DNA of 64,000 nt. Origin: Anagrus nilaparvatae. Lineage: Eukaryota > Arthropoda > Insecta > Hymenoptera > Mymaridae. The position numbers and the translations under genes were made by a program. The notes under the pieces were generated by a model. It worked only from the letters and a program-made list of their open reading frames with translations. It did no database searches and was not told the origin of the DNA. Location of the stretch: NCBI GenBank assembly GCA_022575985.1, contig JAKSXM010000007.1:2420501-2484500 (forward strand). Reading direction: 5' to 3'. Each line of letters begins with the position of its first letter. Positions within the stretch are counted from its first letter, which is position 1. Of the stretch, positions 24,901-39,900 are shown one piece after another.

Positions 24901-27900
24901 AAAAAAATTAGAATTAAAAAAAATAAAATAGATGTTGTCTTGTACAAAGTATAGCAGACGCCAAAAAGATATATACGCAGAAAGAATGAAAAGAATTGGA
25001 ATGTTGGCGAGTACCTCGGACATCAACCTCTAAAAGAAGAACAGAAAGTAGTTTTTTATGGTTATATAGTTAAAAAAAAAATTTCTTGTGAATAATTTCT
25101 TCTTTTAATAAAAAGTAGCATTTTTTAAAATCCTGTCGGTTGTTATAGTCTAATCTATGTTTTTCTTATAAAAATTGCAACAATGTTTTTTAAAATCTGT
25201 ATGCAAAATGTTTTTGGATTTGAATATGAAATTTGTATTTGGACATAATTTTTTATAAAAATGAGGAAATAAAAGTTCAGGTGCAATTTGAATTACATAA
25301 AAATCTCTTAAAAATAAATAGTAATTTTTATTAGACTTGGAGTCATTCCTTCTAAAAAATAACAGTACAGCATGTTATAAGAAAAGTCACCAGAGATTCG
25401 AATTATCACAATTATTTTCCACATAGTATAAAAAAATTGTAAAAGTCTATTAACATAGTAATATCAGTATTTGATTACATATAAAAATAAAAACAGCAGC
25501 ATCAGCAGGGAATCAATGTAATTACAATGATAATAATCATTTTAATGAATATAAGCCACAGCATGATCATTAGAATTTATTTTTAATGTAAAAAAAAACA
25601 ATTATTGTTAAATAAAATTTTATAATATTAAAAATATGTGGCAAATAAGTTTAAATGTCTGAAAATAATAAAAAAATAATAATCTTTGAAAAAAAGAACC
25701 TGTCCCATCCCACTGAGTATAATCTTTTTATATGTTATAACATTTTACGGCCCACTCGTTCTCATTCTTTATATATTTCTTTCGTTCTACTATCACCGGA
25801 CGGTTGAGATAACGGAATCCCTCGTAAATATATTTATACATGTTGTTGGTAAAAGGACAGGGGGTCAAGAATGTTTTCAAGGCAATGTGTATTTACAGAT
25901 TTTCATGCATATGGGTTCATTTTGGTTGTTTTAGCAAAACAAATTTTTGTTTTTTAAATTGGTGTGCATGGGAATTTTATGTATGATTTTGGTTTTTTGA
26001 TTCTTTTGAAATGGATAAGCAAAAGTTTTATTTACAGCAGCTTAACAGTTATTTCTCAGGTTTTTCCGTAGGTTTTTTAAAGATCACAAGACATGCATTG
26101 TCAAGTTCACATAAAAAACCATGCTTTGAAAAGTTGAAATTTTGAGAATCTTAATTTACTAAAGACACTCTTTTTTGTCTGATAACTAATAAGCTCGCTA
26201 ATAAGCTACTTTTTAAAATCATCATTCAAAGAAGTTCATGTCTCATCGAATCCCACCAAGTATAAGAAAAATCCATCAAATCCCTTAGGATTCTTTGTAA
26301 ACCAAAGTGCAGTTTCGCTTATAATATAACCATTTTAGTACCATTGACGTCATGCAGGCTATTACTTCATAAAAGTTACCTAGGCTAGTCCATATATGTG
26401 TAAGTATTTTGCACTGAAATCCATATAATTTATAATATGTTACATGTGCAATGTACCTGTAACGTTTCATGCTTATTATTATCGTATCTTTATATTGTTT
26501 CCGAGATTATTTCTATTGTCTTTTTGCACCTATTTAACACTTTTGTGTAATATTCGTAAAATTATTTCACATTTATTTTATATTTATTTTGCTTTTTTCG
26601 TGTTGATATTTGATTAAATTTTTATTTGTTTCAGCGATGGTTCTTACGAATTTGCAGTTGGTATCATTTAGCAAGTTTTTGAATTTGAAATTTTTAAAAA
26701 TATTTCCAGGAAATTTCGACTGTAAAATTAAAGAAATAGGATAAAATGCTGAGATTTTTCGAATATTTGGCCAATTTGTAAAAATATCTACTTCATAACT
26801 TAAAAAAGCAATTTACAAGTTAAAATTGTTGTTGTTTATCTAATCCTTGATAATAAAAAACAAAATAGTTTTATAAAACAAATTCTTAAACAATTACTTG
26901 TATCTGATAAAAATAATTCAAAGGGCATCAATAAATTCTCTCATACAAATAACACAGTTTAACATTAAACAAAGTAAAAGTATTGTATAATCTAAAAAAG
27001 TAAAGGAAGAAACGTGATAATCTTTTGCACTGACACAATTAATATCATAAATTTTTCTCTAAACAAAATAATACTATCCTGTATCTTTTAAAAAAAAGAG
27101 AAATTATATATAAAATAACCTGTTAAATAGAAAATAAATGTTTTTCGTACTTTCACAACACAGTAACTTAAAATATCATATTTACACAAAAAGCTGAACA
27201 TTTTTACGCTAACCGAGATTTGTTATTTATTTTTCTACGGGTATGTGCATAAATTTTTTTTAATTTCAGTATAAAATGTGAATTTTTGCAAATTTCAGCA
27301 AAAAATTTATTATTATTATGATAAATTATTATTATTTTTCTTCTACATTTATGAATTACGATTAAAATTTATAATATAAAGTTTCGTGCTTGCAAGCATA
27401 ACGCATAATAATATGTAATTTAAAACCTTTTTTTTTTTAACTAGAATTTTAAACTTATCATGTTGCAAATATATTATACTGGATGCAGTCTAAGTTTGAA
27501 GAAGAAAAAAATAATAATTTTTTCCATAACAGTGCACATTTGTTTAAAATATACTAAAGTTTTAATTTTTTATAAGAATTAATAATGATGACTATTTTGA
27601 AATTTGCAATGAATTTATGGACAATCTTCAAAATTCATTCAATTTCGGGACTAAAATTTGAGATTTTTCGGCTTGGATAGCTTAAATTTTTGAGTAATTT
27701 AGAGATTTGTTCTGATGAAAATTAAGATTTGAAAAGAAGAAATATTAATAATTACTTAACTTTTAATACAAGTTGCAATCCCAATATAGAATTATTAATT
27801 TGATGGTAGAGAGATTAAGATAGAGATTTAGATTAAGCTTCAGATCTCGCTTCAGATCTATAAATAATTTTTCAAATATGAGTTCCAAAAAAGTCTTTTT

Positions 27901-30900
27901 TGCCTACAATTGGCTTGTTTTAATGAAAAAATTTGTTTAAACAAAAATGACAACAATTATAATTATTATTCAAATTCGAAATCAAGTCATCAAACCATAA
28001 AATAAATGCACTTGACACCGTCTCCTGACACTTATTAGCTTCCACAAATTAATTACTATATATTTAATGATTTCTTAAAAAATAATTTATAACTATTATT
28101 ATTATCGAATTAAAAAAAAGGAATAATGATATTTTTATAAATAAAGACTAAAGAGATAACACCTACGCACTTCCGATTAGTAACATTATGTACAATGAAT
28201 AACAAAAAAGTTATTATAATATAATAAATCCGTATTAGGAGACACAATCATTTTCCGTTTACGAAATTTATAATAATCATCAAAACTATTATTCTTTATT
28301 TTTTTTACATCAAAATATTACATCATTTGACTTCTATACATCATCATCGTCATCATTGAACATATTTTATTGTCTTTGTTTATGAAAGTTTTTTTTTTAA
28401 ATTTATCAATATTTTATGTTAATCAATTTATTTATAATTATTTTTCTCAGCTCTGATAGAAAGAAAAATTAAATTATATTTTATTATCGGGTTATTAATA
28501 GGTCTGGTTATAGGTCACGTCTTTAATCAATATTTTTATGCTTTAATTTATTTTTAATTATTGTATTAGTGTGTATTCCATTTTTTACTTTAACATTTTT
28601 TTGTATTTCATAAAAGAAAGATAAAGTATATATACTTCAATCTTTAATTCCTAGATGTCGCTTTTTCTTGAAAGAGAAAAGAATTTCTTATGCTATATAT
28701 ATAAGATAGGCTAGTAAAGCGGTCAAATAAAATTTTATTTAAAGTCAAGTTTATTTCAAATATTATAATATCATCAGCATTGAATACCACATCTTTTAAA
28801 AATATTTAATGGACACACGCGTTTCTTCATTTGATAAAACATTTATTATGTTACTTTAATTTTAATTATTTATTAATGCGTTTTTAAATTATTAATTCAG
28901 AATATATTAATATGTTAATGATATGCTCCATTATGCCTTTTGTATGTAACCAATGTGAATTTAAACATAATGTTATTCTGAGCATTTTCACTAAAATTTG
29001 ACTAAAACGCATTTTTAGCGTGCATAAATTTTAATTTATTGCTAATATCCAATGAATGATATATTGGTGATATTTTAATATCTTAATTACCCAAATCTAT
29101 AAGTGACACTATAAAATCGTTTTTGAGCCACTTTGCACTAACCTTTCTGATAACAAAAATATTCAGTGGTTTTAGAAAAATTTATAAAATCTTCTAATTT
29201 AATTATTTTTAAAATTTTTCAAACCTTTTTTAAATTTATTCACATTTCTTCTTGAATTTCTAAAAAAAAATTTATTCTAAAAAGTAATTTATCCTACCTT
29301 AATAATTCAATAAAACAAGATTGTTTCAACACTCAGACTAACAACCAACTAAATAATTTTTAAAATAAACAATTATATTTTTGTATTTATACACCAATGA
29401 GGTTAAATAAATGACAATCGAGATGACAATATAAACCTTTCTCAATTATTATTTCAATGTTTAACAATAATAATGTCAGTTGACCACAAATTTATTACTT
29501 TCTAATTTTTAGTACCACACAAAAAGCTTTATCTTATTTGATAATGATGACCTTTCTTACTGTATTGTCATTTTCTCTTTTTCTCATACAATCTGATGAG
29601 CCACTTGTTTATTTATATTAAACAAATATTTTTCTGTCTTTAGGATAAGATCAATTGTGTGTATGTGTGTGTATTTGAAATTTATAAATTTTTTAATTGA
29701 AAAAAATTATTATTATTTCAGAATTTCAATTTGTCACGTAATTTATTTAAAAAATTATAATAAAAATTGTTGTTTTATTTGTTTATTTTATAATAAATAA
29801 AATACTTTCTTTGCAATTATAATTTTTTATTTCCTTGTACACAATACTACTGAATTTTTTGCTTAAAAAAAATTAAAGAAAATTAATTTTATGCAATAAG
29901 TTTAATAAAAATTCATTAATAATTGCTCGGTAGAGTGTTGAAGAATATTTTACAATGGAAATTGAAAATTAATTAAAAAACAATATTTTACACATTGTAC
30001 GTTTATTGCAGTGATGATTTTCTTGCTTATAAAAAAACACTGCATAAACATTAATTTTTTATTATTCGAAATTACAAGTACAGGGTTTAACAAATTAATC
30101 TTCAGCATTGTATTGGAAAACTTTGTGTCTTAATTTGATTGATTTAAACTTACGCTCATAAAATTTATAACATCATAAAAAAAATTTAAATGCATAAAAT
30201 TTGCACCTTAAAGTAATCATTCAAGTATGAGTATAAATCCGTAACGACAGGCGCATATTTTAATTATCCAATTTTAGTTTTTGCTTCGATAAATTCGTTC
30301 TGGAGTAACCTTTTCTCCATCATTACATCAAACTATTCACTGTATACTTTTGTACACACGTAATTTTTTTTAACCTTGCATTTAACGTTACGCTAATGCG
30401 TAAAAGTTACGAGGCGCGAATTTTATACCTCTATAAAACACGAAGAAGTATAAAAAAAGAGAAGATTTTAAGGTAAACGGATTATTTAATATGCGTTTAT
30501 ATGGGTGGTTCTCTAACGAATTCTAAAGAAAAAAACAGAGTTTTTTAGTTACTGAATGAAAATCCAGATTTATATAGTTGTCGAAACATTTAATATTTTC
30601 CTTGATATTGGATACATGATGGTAAACCAATTTGGATTAAAATATGTACATCAGATTTTAGAGGTTGAAGTTCGGGTTGAAGTTTACTCAAAGTATACCC
30701 AGAATGCAAATATAGTCAATGCGCCAGCAATGTTAAATGCGCCCAAAAATTTTATCAGCACAGCGAGCAGAAATATATCCACCTCAGTGAAACGTATGTA
30801 TATTTTTGGTCTCTAAAACCGATTTTGAAGGTTTCATCCATTTTACGATGGCCAGTTTTGAGTAATGGACGCTATATAATAAAAAACGGCGAAAAATTAG

Positions 30901-33900
30901 CAAGATTGGAAATATCTTGAAAACAAATGCTAATTGAGCCTATTTTTGGTATTCCTCTTAGGTTTTTTAGGGTCGTTGATCACGATATTGAAGATAGATT
31001 TTTAAAAATCAATTAGCATTTGCTTTCAAGAATTTACCTATATTGCAATTTTTGTCGATTTTTTATGATATAGAGTTCATTATCCAAAACTGGTCATCGG
31101 AAAATGAATGGAACCTTCAGAATCGGTTTTAGTGACCAAAAATATCTACGTTTTACTGTGGTGGATCCATTTCCATGCAGATAAAATTTTTGGATGCATT
31201 TAACATTGCTGGTGCCTTGACTAATAGGACAAAATCTGGACAAAATAGTTAATCAATGTTAAAGTTTTGATGCTTATCGCTTATCTTAATGCTGAGCTTA
31301 CAAGCAGATTTTTTTTTCTTTTTTTTTTGAGTTTACCAGTTGCTAAAAGAGACTTTTTACTTTGAACATTGTGCCTCAAAAATTACAAAATATTATTTCG
31401 TTTGGCCAAACAAATACTTTTACTACAATGAAAAAAAAAGGCGTAACAAGATTATTTTTTTCAAAAAAACCTTTATTTATGTGTATCAAAAATAAATTTC
31501 ATAAGTGATGGAGCATAAAGAAGTAATTTAAATAATTATGTTTCAAATTGATCAGAAATTCGCATTGAAAAATCACCTTCAAAAATAGAATACCAAATAA
31601 AAAGGATTTATTTGTATTTTAAAAAATATTAAAACCAACATCAAATAAATCAAACCACTAGAATGCGTAATCGAGCAGTAACCGCAACCAAGGGCACGAT
31701 CGATGTTAATATTTGGCATAAACCATTTAAATATTTTGCAACATAAAATGCTTCAATAATTTTTGTTTTTTAAAATTTCCTACTCCAAACAATCGCTGAA
31801 GATCAATTTAACAAAATAATTAATTTTTTTTTTTTTAAACCTAATAATAATAATTAAATAAATCGATAGATCGTAAAAAAGAAAAAGATTTATTTCCTTT
31901 TGATTGTGTTATAAAAGAACTGCCGTGCCGTTTTTAAAAAAAAAACATCAGATGATTTTTAAATGAATGGGTTTATTGTGTATACATTAGAGGACATTAA
32001 TGTTTTAATTTCGTGTTTCCTTGCTCAACGGTTCAATTATCGCGTATTATTATTTTATTTGATCAATCTTTTTATAATATTTATGCGGGTTAAATTTATG
32101 CATGTTGTGTACATTCAATGTCATTAACTATAATTAAATGGCTTGGTATTTAAATGGTTTTAATGTTAATGAATAATGCAGTTTTGGTTGAAAGTCAGTT
32201 TTTTTGTTTTAATAATTGTGAAATTAAAAAAATTTTAATTCTATTTTTAGCCATTGCTTTTTTGATGATACCAATTGATGATGTAAAGTATTGAACAATA
32301 AATACTTCTTTATTAGCATAATCTAATCTGTGCAATTTTACCATAATAGAAACTTGTCCTTAAATCAACCTTTAAATAGCAAATCGTGAATCATAAATTT
32401 TAATAATTGAGTCACTTTTTCTTAAAAATTGTTACGCCAATTATTTAAATGAAACTCAATTTGAGAATTACCTGCTACAATACGAGGTACAATAAAATTT
32501 TCAGATTGCAATTTTGTTTTCAAAATTTATTTAATTAATTCTTCAATTTTGTTGAACTTCTGTTTTTTTATGAAGCAATTGTTAGTTAAATGGTTATTGT
32601 TGAAGTTGTGGCATAAATTTTTTCGTAATAAGATATTCTTTAAAAAGGTAATTTTTGACGTATTATGATGACAAATTTTACCTTGAGATGCAATTTACTT
32701 TTTTAGTTAATGAAAGATTTATTATTTAATGCTATGATGATACATTTTAAAAAAGTGCAGTGCTTATTTCGTCGCTGAAAGACACTGAAAGTGCATATAA
32801 ATCATACGATTCCGGGATATTCTGGGTAGTTTTGAATCGTCAGAAATTTGTACTCTAAATTAAATTTAACGCCATTCTAAACTTCTATGTTTTTAACATT
32901 GCGTCGGTAAGGCAGAGTTCATTTTGAAAAAGGTCGCCAATCCATTTCTAATAAAATTTGTGGCTTCATATTGATTCATTCACTAAAAAAAATCATTCTT
33001 TATAGCTTAAAATATTTTTTTTGTTTTTTCTGCAGCTTAAAAAAGAAAGCCGACATTTAAGAAATTTTTACTGACACATTTGGGTTTAGGGGGCGTTAAA
33101 TTTAAGCATTCAAAAAGTAGGAGTAGCTACAAAACGAAAATTATTCTACCCTAAGTATTTAAAAAATTTGCTTTTTTAGGCTAAAAATTAAATAAAATTA
33201 CTGTTATAAAACCTCCTGAAACTTAACATCCGTAACATCAATAAATATTTCAAAATTATTATTTTAAAAAATACCTACCATTTAGTATACAAAAAAATCT
33301 TTTCATTCTAACGGAAAAAAGCATTTAATGAATTTTATTTTTGCATAATCACTTACATAAATGATACTAGATGAGACAGGTGTTTTATTCTATATATTTA
33401 TATTCAATTACATAAATAAATCTGTTTAAAAAATAAAAAAAATTTTTATTAAAAAAAAACGACAGGTGTTCGCTCGCTCAAACGCATATAAATAAATAGT
33501 AAAAAAAATTTATAGGATGTGCATTAAGTAATAAAAATGACGCTTTGATCTTTTAACGAATAAAACTTTTTATTGTTAACAGGAAAACTCGTCACAAGTC
33601 ACGGGGTTGTATTTTAAAAAGTAAAAATTTTCTCGCGTATTCTACGTCGAAAGTCTTCGAGTTCACGTGGAATAAAATCGTGATTTCCGGGGCGAACATT
33701 GAATTTCATATTAGTCTTTAATACCGTAAGCAGAAAATGAGATTAGCGCTTATCTTTTAAATTATAAATGCAAAGTGAATTCTTACATTTAAATACTTTG
33801 ATCTGTAACCGAAACTTTTAGAAAATGTAAACAAGAAAATAACAATTTAAATTTTTTTATTTAACTGATAAAAAATAAATATTTGCTTGAATCTTCATTA

Positions 33901-36900
33901 AGAATCTATATCACGATTTGTATATTTGTAATCTAAATCGGTGTATTTTATGATACTTAGAAAGAGTTTTTTTGCACGTGTATTTTAAGATATGACTATT
34001 TTAAAGCAATTTCGTGCTTTTATTTATTTTTAAATGGTCAAAAAAGGTAAATAAATTACAAAATTTAATTTAGTTACCTATTGATTTTAAAAGATTCATG
34101 AGAGACTTTGAAAAAATAAGTACAAATTTTTCAATACATTCCTTGGCTTGAGCGGGAGGGTGTTTCATAACTTTCAAGTCATTATGACCAATTTTAAGAT
34201 ATTAGATATTTTCAACTTTCACTTTTATACTTATGAACTATTTTTTACTTTCACAAACCCCTATAGCGACGTATGCATCAAAGTTAAGATATGCATAATT
34301 CTAAGTTAGCAAATATCATAAATCACTATTTTTTGCTGCAAGGTATCATCCGTGGTATCATTTGAATATCATAATATCTATTAGTGGAATTTATCAGGGA
34401 ATTTATAGTTTTTAACACAGGGATATCTATTATGTTGTCAATTCTTTAATATTTTACAAATATTTTATAACGAAAGCTCTGGAAGAAGTACCAGTAAGCA
34501 ATTTTAAATGAATAATATTAACATTAGTCAACTTAATTTTATTTTTAAAGATACCCCGGACTCCTTTACGAAATAAGATTCATATGAAAAGAATAAAATC
34601 CCTTTCTAGACCTAATTAATTTTTTTAAATATTGTTTACTTTGACTAATAAAAAGGTTTAAAAACCAATTTTATCATGGGTGGAAACTTATTAGCGACTT
34701 ATTAGTTTTCTTGAATCATATACATTTTTTTCTCGAAAGAGAAATGTATTCTAAATAGTATAAATACAAGTTATAAGACTTTAATTAGACGTCTATTGAA
34801 TTAAACATTTTAGTATATCTCTTGATTAATAATTATAAGTTATCTTTTTAAATTACTGAGAAATGAATAAATTAGGCTGGTATTGCTCTGACAATTACTT
34901 TGTAACTTTTAAGCATCATGTTATTTGTCAGAGCCTAGATTCTGCATTTATATCATCTATAACATATCGCTTTTATAACCAAACAGTATCGCAAAAAGTA
35001 CTACCATTTTTAAAAACATTTGTTTTGCGCATGCACAGTACCACATATTGACCTGCATATTGAGGATGGTACGGCTGCTTATCACTGTGATATGAATGAT
35101 GAATCAGGTCCCAGAGCTATACTAGTATATCCTCAATATCCTCGTAGTGAGTGTTGTGACAATAATAAAAGGGTGGCTAAAAAGACGTGGTCTAAACAGG
35201 AAGTTCCTATCTTAATACATGTAAGTAGTATGGCGTCGCTTCCTGTTTAGACCAAAAATTTTGTTATTGGCAGAACACTCACTACGAGGATATACTAAGC
35301 TATACCAGCCTGAACGACATGCTGTAGGTGTAATAGATACATAGCTCTCTTATGATCATTAGATTCAGCATTATATTATTTATATACAATTATGCATAAA
35401 TGAGAGCTAGTGGGTACATATTGGTTTCGGAATATATCCAAATTCATTTAAAAAATTTTTTTTTTGAAAGAAACCGAGCGTGCTTAGTTCTCGTTATGCC
35501 ATGTGATATGCCTAAAATATAAAAATTATAATTGAAAATTGAAGTGAATTTAGATTATCAAAATAATTGATAAAACCAAATCTTTTAGCAGTCTATTTAT
35601 TAAAATTTTAAAGATAAAGGTGACCATATTTAATTTTCGAAGCAAACTTTTTAAATTTTGGACTACTTTTTAAACTCCGGATCCAGAATAAATATTAACT
35701 CTGATTATGCTAACTTACTTTAGGTTTGAAGAAATAATTAAGAATTATCTAACCCAGATTACGCTTTAAGGATCAAGAACTCTTTGATAAGTCTAAAATC
35801 AAAAAAAATGATTAAATTTATAATTTTTATAAATGTTTAGTACATGAAAGCTGATATCCTAGCAAAAATCATGCCTACTTTTATGAGAATAACAAATAAG
35901 ATGGAACATTTATATAATAAATAAATCAAGATACTCTTTAAAATATCAAAGATTCGTGCTCGTGTATCTTAACTTTGATGAAAAAATTATATCAGAAACC
36001 TTGATAAATCATAAACTTTTAGTGTACACAATGAAATGAATGTACAAAAGACAAAAAAAAATAAAATTCATTTTGTAAGACATTATAAAAAATACTCGAT
36101 TGTTAAGTAAATATCAAGAACACATATTTTTTTAAAATACAATTGATTTATAAATAGATCTATTCGATAGATAAAAAAATTATGCATTCTGGTTGTAATA
36201 GAAAAATTCAAAGACACATGGATTTTTTAATTGTTTGAAAATTACATATAAACAATATTTTGTACTTTATTATGCATCGATGTAATTATAAAATATATGA
36301 TTGACTTAAATTTGGATATTAGCCAGAATATTTCACGGTGATACGTTCAAGGGGTTTCAATCATCATCTATCGAGTTAATGTAACAAAGAAGCACTCATG
36401 ATCGTTCGAATACAAAATTGTTTATTTTCTTTTTACATTTTTTATTTTTCTATAGTTTGTTCTGATATGTTTTTTAGACATTAATAATGACGGTTTTAGA
36501 CATTATTTTTGGTTAACTAAAATGCAATTTGGAGCATTTAACTCGGTCAAAATAAGTTTTAACAGTTTTATGTTCATGTTGCTTTATATGACTTTTTAAC
36601 CTAATAGGCATATCAAATTTATCATTGCAGTACTGCTGATCTACAAAAAAAAACGTATATGATAACTGCTTATTAAGAATATTAGCATGAAAATTAATTA
36701 CTCTAGTGTTTAATTACTTCACTGAAAAAAACATGTACATTACTTTTTTACTCTCTTTTTTAAATTTGGTTTATAAGATAATTTAAGAATTTAGCTATTT
36801 ATTCTTGATTATTCTTTGATCTATAAATTAAAAATTTTTAATTTAAATAATTTATTAAAATCGAGGAAAATTTTAAATAAAATTTAATTTTTTAAATTAA

Positions 36901-39900
36901 GAGATACACCAATAATACCGAACTATATCAATTTAAATTATTTCTATACTTGATTATCTTAATTCAAGCATAAAAGTGAATAAATTTTTTTCTTTATTGT
37001 ATGAAAAAAAAAACGAGATCATTGTTATAAACTAGGTTAACAATAGGATAAATGAATTTAAATTAAAACATTTTTATTTTTCAATGTCAATTATCTCAGC
37101 ATTATTTTTTATTATTAATGAAAATTAGTCGAGAATTTTTTTTTAAGTACAAAATAAAGTATAAATTTTGCTGAAATTTAGTCATGTCATACTTGTAAAA
37201 AGAGTTAGTTTAAAAATTTATTTTGAAATACATGATTACTGGGCAAAATTAATTGACGTTTGCCAAAAAATAAGACAACCGAGAAGACAACAAAAATGAG
37301 CATTTGATAACTTTCAATTACTGATTTACTTTTTTACATTGCAAACCTGAATGCAAATCTCATAAAAGACAATGCAATGATAAATTTTTCAATTTATTGA
37401 CGCCAAATATAAAATTGATATACTTTAAGATTATGATTAGAATATTCTCGCAAGTGAAATGAATTTACGAGGGTATATAAGTATTTTACACGATATGTAA
37501 ATATTATCTGATTTTAATTTTCAAATAATGGATATATAAAATATACCTACTTCAATTTTTTATGAGTTGTATTAATTTATAATTTATAAGTGAAAAAATA
37601 TATCTTTGGGAATTTTTTGAAATTTTTTATAAGCCTTTCTTTAAAATGTAATGATACATTTTGCAATTTCATGACGTCAAATACGTATACATGATATACT
37701 ACAAGATTTGATTAATATTTTCTCGCAAGTGAAATGAATTTACGAGTATATATAAGTAAGGAGATACAAGCAATAATCTAAAATATCTAATTTTAATTTC
37801 CAAAATAATATAAATAAACAAATTAAATTTTTTATGAACTTTAACTGAGAATATTCATATTTTATAAGTGATAAAATATATCTTTTGAAGTATACTCTGC
37901 TTCTGACGGCTTCTGATCTGATGTTTCTTTTTTCATAAAATGCCTTACTTCTTGTACAAATGCCTAATATAGCATTATAAGTTATATTATAAAGAAGTTG
38001 GGATTTTTAGACGATTAAACACGAAAATCTCCCAACTTCAATTTAAAAATTAGACGATGAATTATAAGGGATTCTTTAACAATTTATTGAAGAATATTCA
38101 ATATCTCAATTATTCCTAAAATACGAGAAAGAGACTTAATTTTCAAAGAAACCCTCATATACACTTAAAGTGGTACATACGAAAATCTCTGGCACTAGTA
38201 AATTGCAAAAAAGGGGGTCGAGTATCTCTGGTTATACAAAGTTAACTAAAAATGCTTATTCTCGTAATATATTCTTAGAAAATAAAATAATTCAACTTAA
38301 AATTATACCTAAATGAAAAAAAAAAATTTTTTTTTCTTAAGTCAATAAACTTTTTGGCAGCTAAAATAAAAAATTATAATTGATTATTTAATATAATACA
38401 CACGGGGGCAGTGTCCTGATGATGAGGTAACATTTTTATTATAATATTAGAAGAATATTTTTTTTTTTTATAATGACGAGTCAATGAAAATTTATTCAAT
38501 GCTATAATAGTATACATAGTGTGATGTATTATTTATTATTATTATTGAAAAGAATCCGTTTTAGTTTAATATTACTTTCACAATAGAACTATAACGTACA
38601 TATTATTATGTTATTATTTTTTTAAAAAAGAACATTCACTTTTTTTCTGTATTGTAGGATTTTTTTTTTTAAATAATTTTTTTGAACATCTTTGAATTTT
38701 TGGAACAATGTGTTAATAAATCATTATTTTTAACAATTGTATTTTATTTTTCTATAATTCAATTATTTCATTCAATATTTTACACTTTTTCCTGGGTGTT
38801 AAATATTGTGTAATAATTGTCATGCATATTGCTAAAAAATTATTTTTACGGACCAAAAAATAAAAAAAAGACAGTAGAAACAAACTATTAAAAGTCCAAT
38901 AAATAAAAAACAAGACAGTGAAAAGTGCTCTTGAATAAAATAAATTAAAAAAAAAAAAGTTAAAGAAATTTAGGAATTGGGATCACAGTTACATATATAA
39001 ATTTACACACTACTAATATAGAGATATACAAATTGCAAAAGTTCGCCGACACGACTCGAGTCTCCCGGGATCATAGTACAAGAATAGAAACTGCTAAGCA
39101 AAAAAAAATTTTCTTTTTGCTCTCTTTCTTTAAAATTCACGTGCATAAATTATTTGGATAGTTTTATTTTTTAAATATAAGAAATGTATTTTGGACTTTT
39201 AAATATTAAGAATTTGGTTATTAATAATTTAGGCTTTATTTGATAATTGCAGTCAGAATATTGGGCATGAGATTCGTGAATATCGAATTATAATTTATTT
39301 TTCAACACTTAACAACTATGAAATTTATTTTTTTTAAATCATTTTGGATCAATTTTGGATCCTATAAAAATGAAAAGAATGTGTGGAACTCATCAACTCC
39401 AATCATAAAAATTTCTTCGCATTGTTTCACGCAAAGCTTTTGATATACTTAATTTTGCATTACTTTGTACCCAGATGAAAATAAAAATCTATTAATAGAC
39501 TTTTTAATTATATACGTTATAAATCCAGTGCCAAGTTTAAATTTTATCAATAGCTTTTTAAAATCTCCAAAAAAGAAGACTTTGATTTGAAGAACTATTG
39601 TTCGAAGTATTTTTAAAATTACAGCGTCTGCTTTTGAATTAAATTTAGAGGTAGTATTTGAAGTACAATATTAAAGGACTCGTTGTAGGTGGAATCAGTC
39701 GGCGGTGTCAGCTCTGCATATTTGTATTAAAGAATCCAAACAAAAAAAAAAGCAAAATATCAAAACTATACATTTCACTCGAGTTTTCTGCAACTTTCTT
39801 CAGAATGAAAAGTTAGAAAATTTGATCCTTGTCACAATGTCATGCACAATGTCAAATAGAAATTAAATAATTTGACGACATTTGACATAAAATATGACGG

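Noticed and set aside
30556..30816. 86-codon plus-strand ORF
   Set aside because: About half lies in the foldback arm, and the remainder has no resemblance to a protein family.
35020..35250. 76-codon plus-strand ORF
   Set aside because: It runs through a dispersed repeat and a hairpin, and no family is seen.
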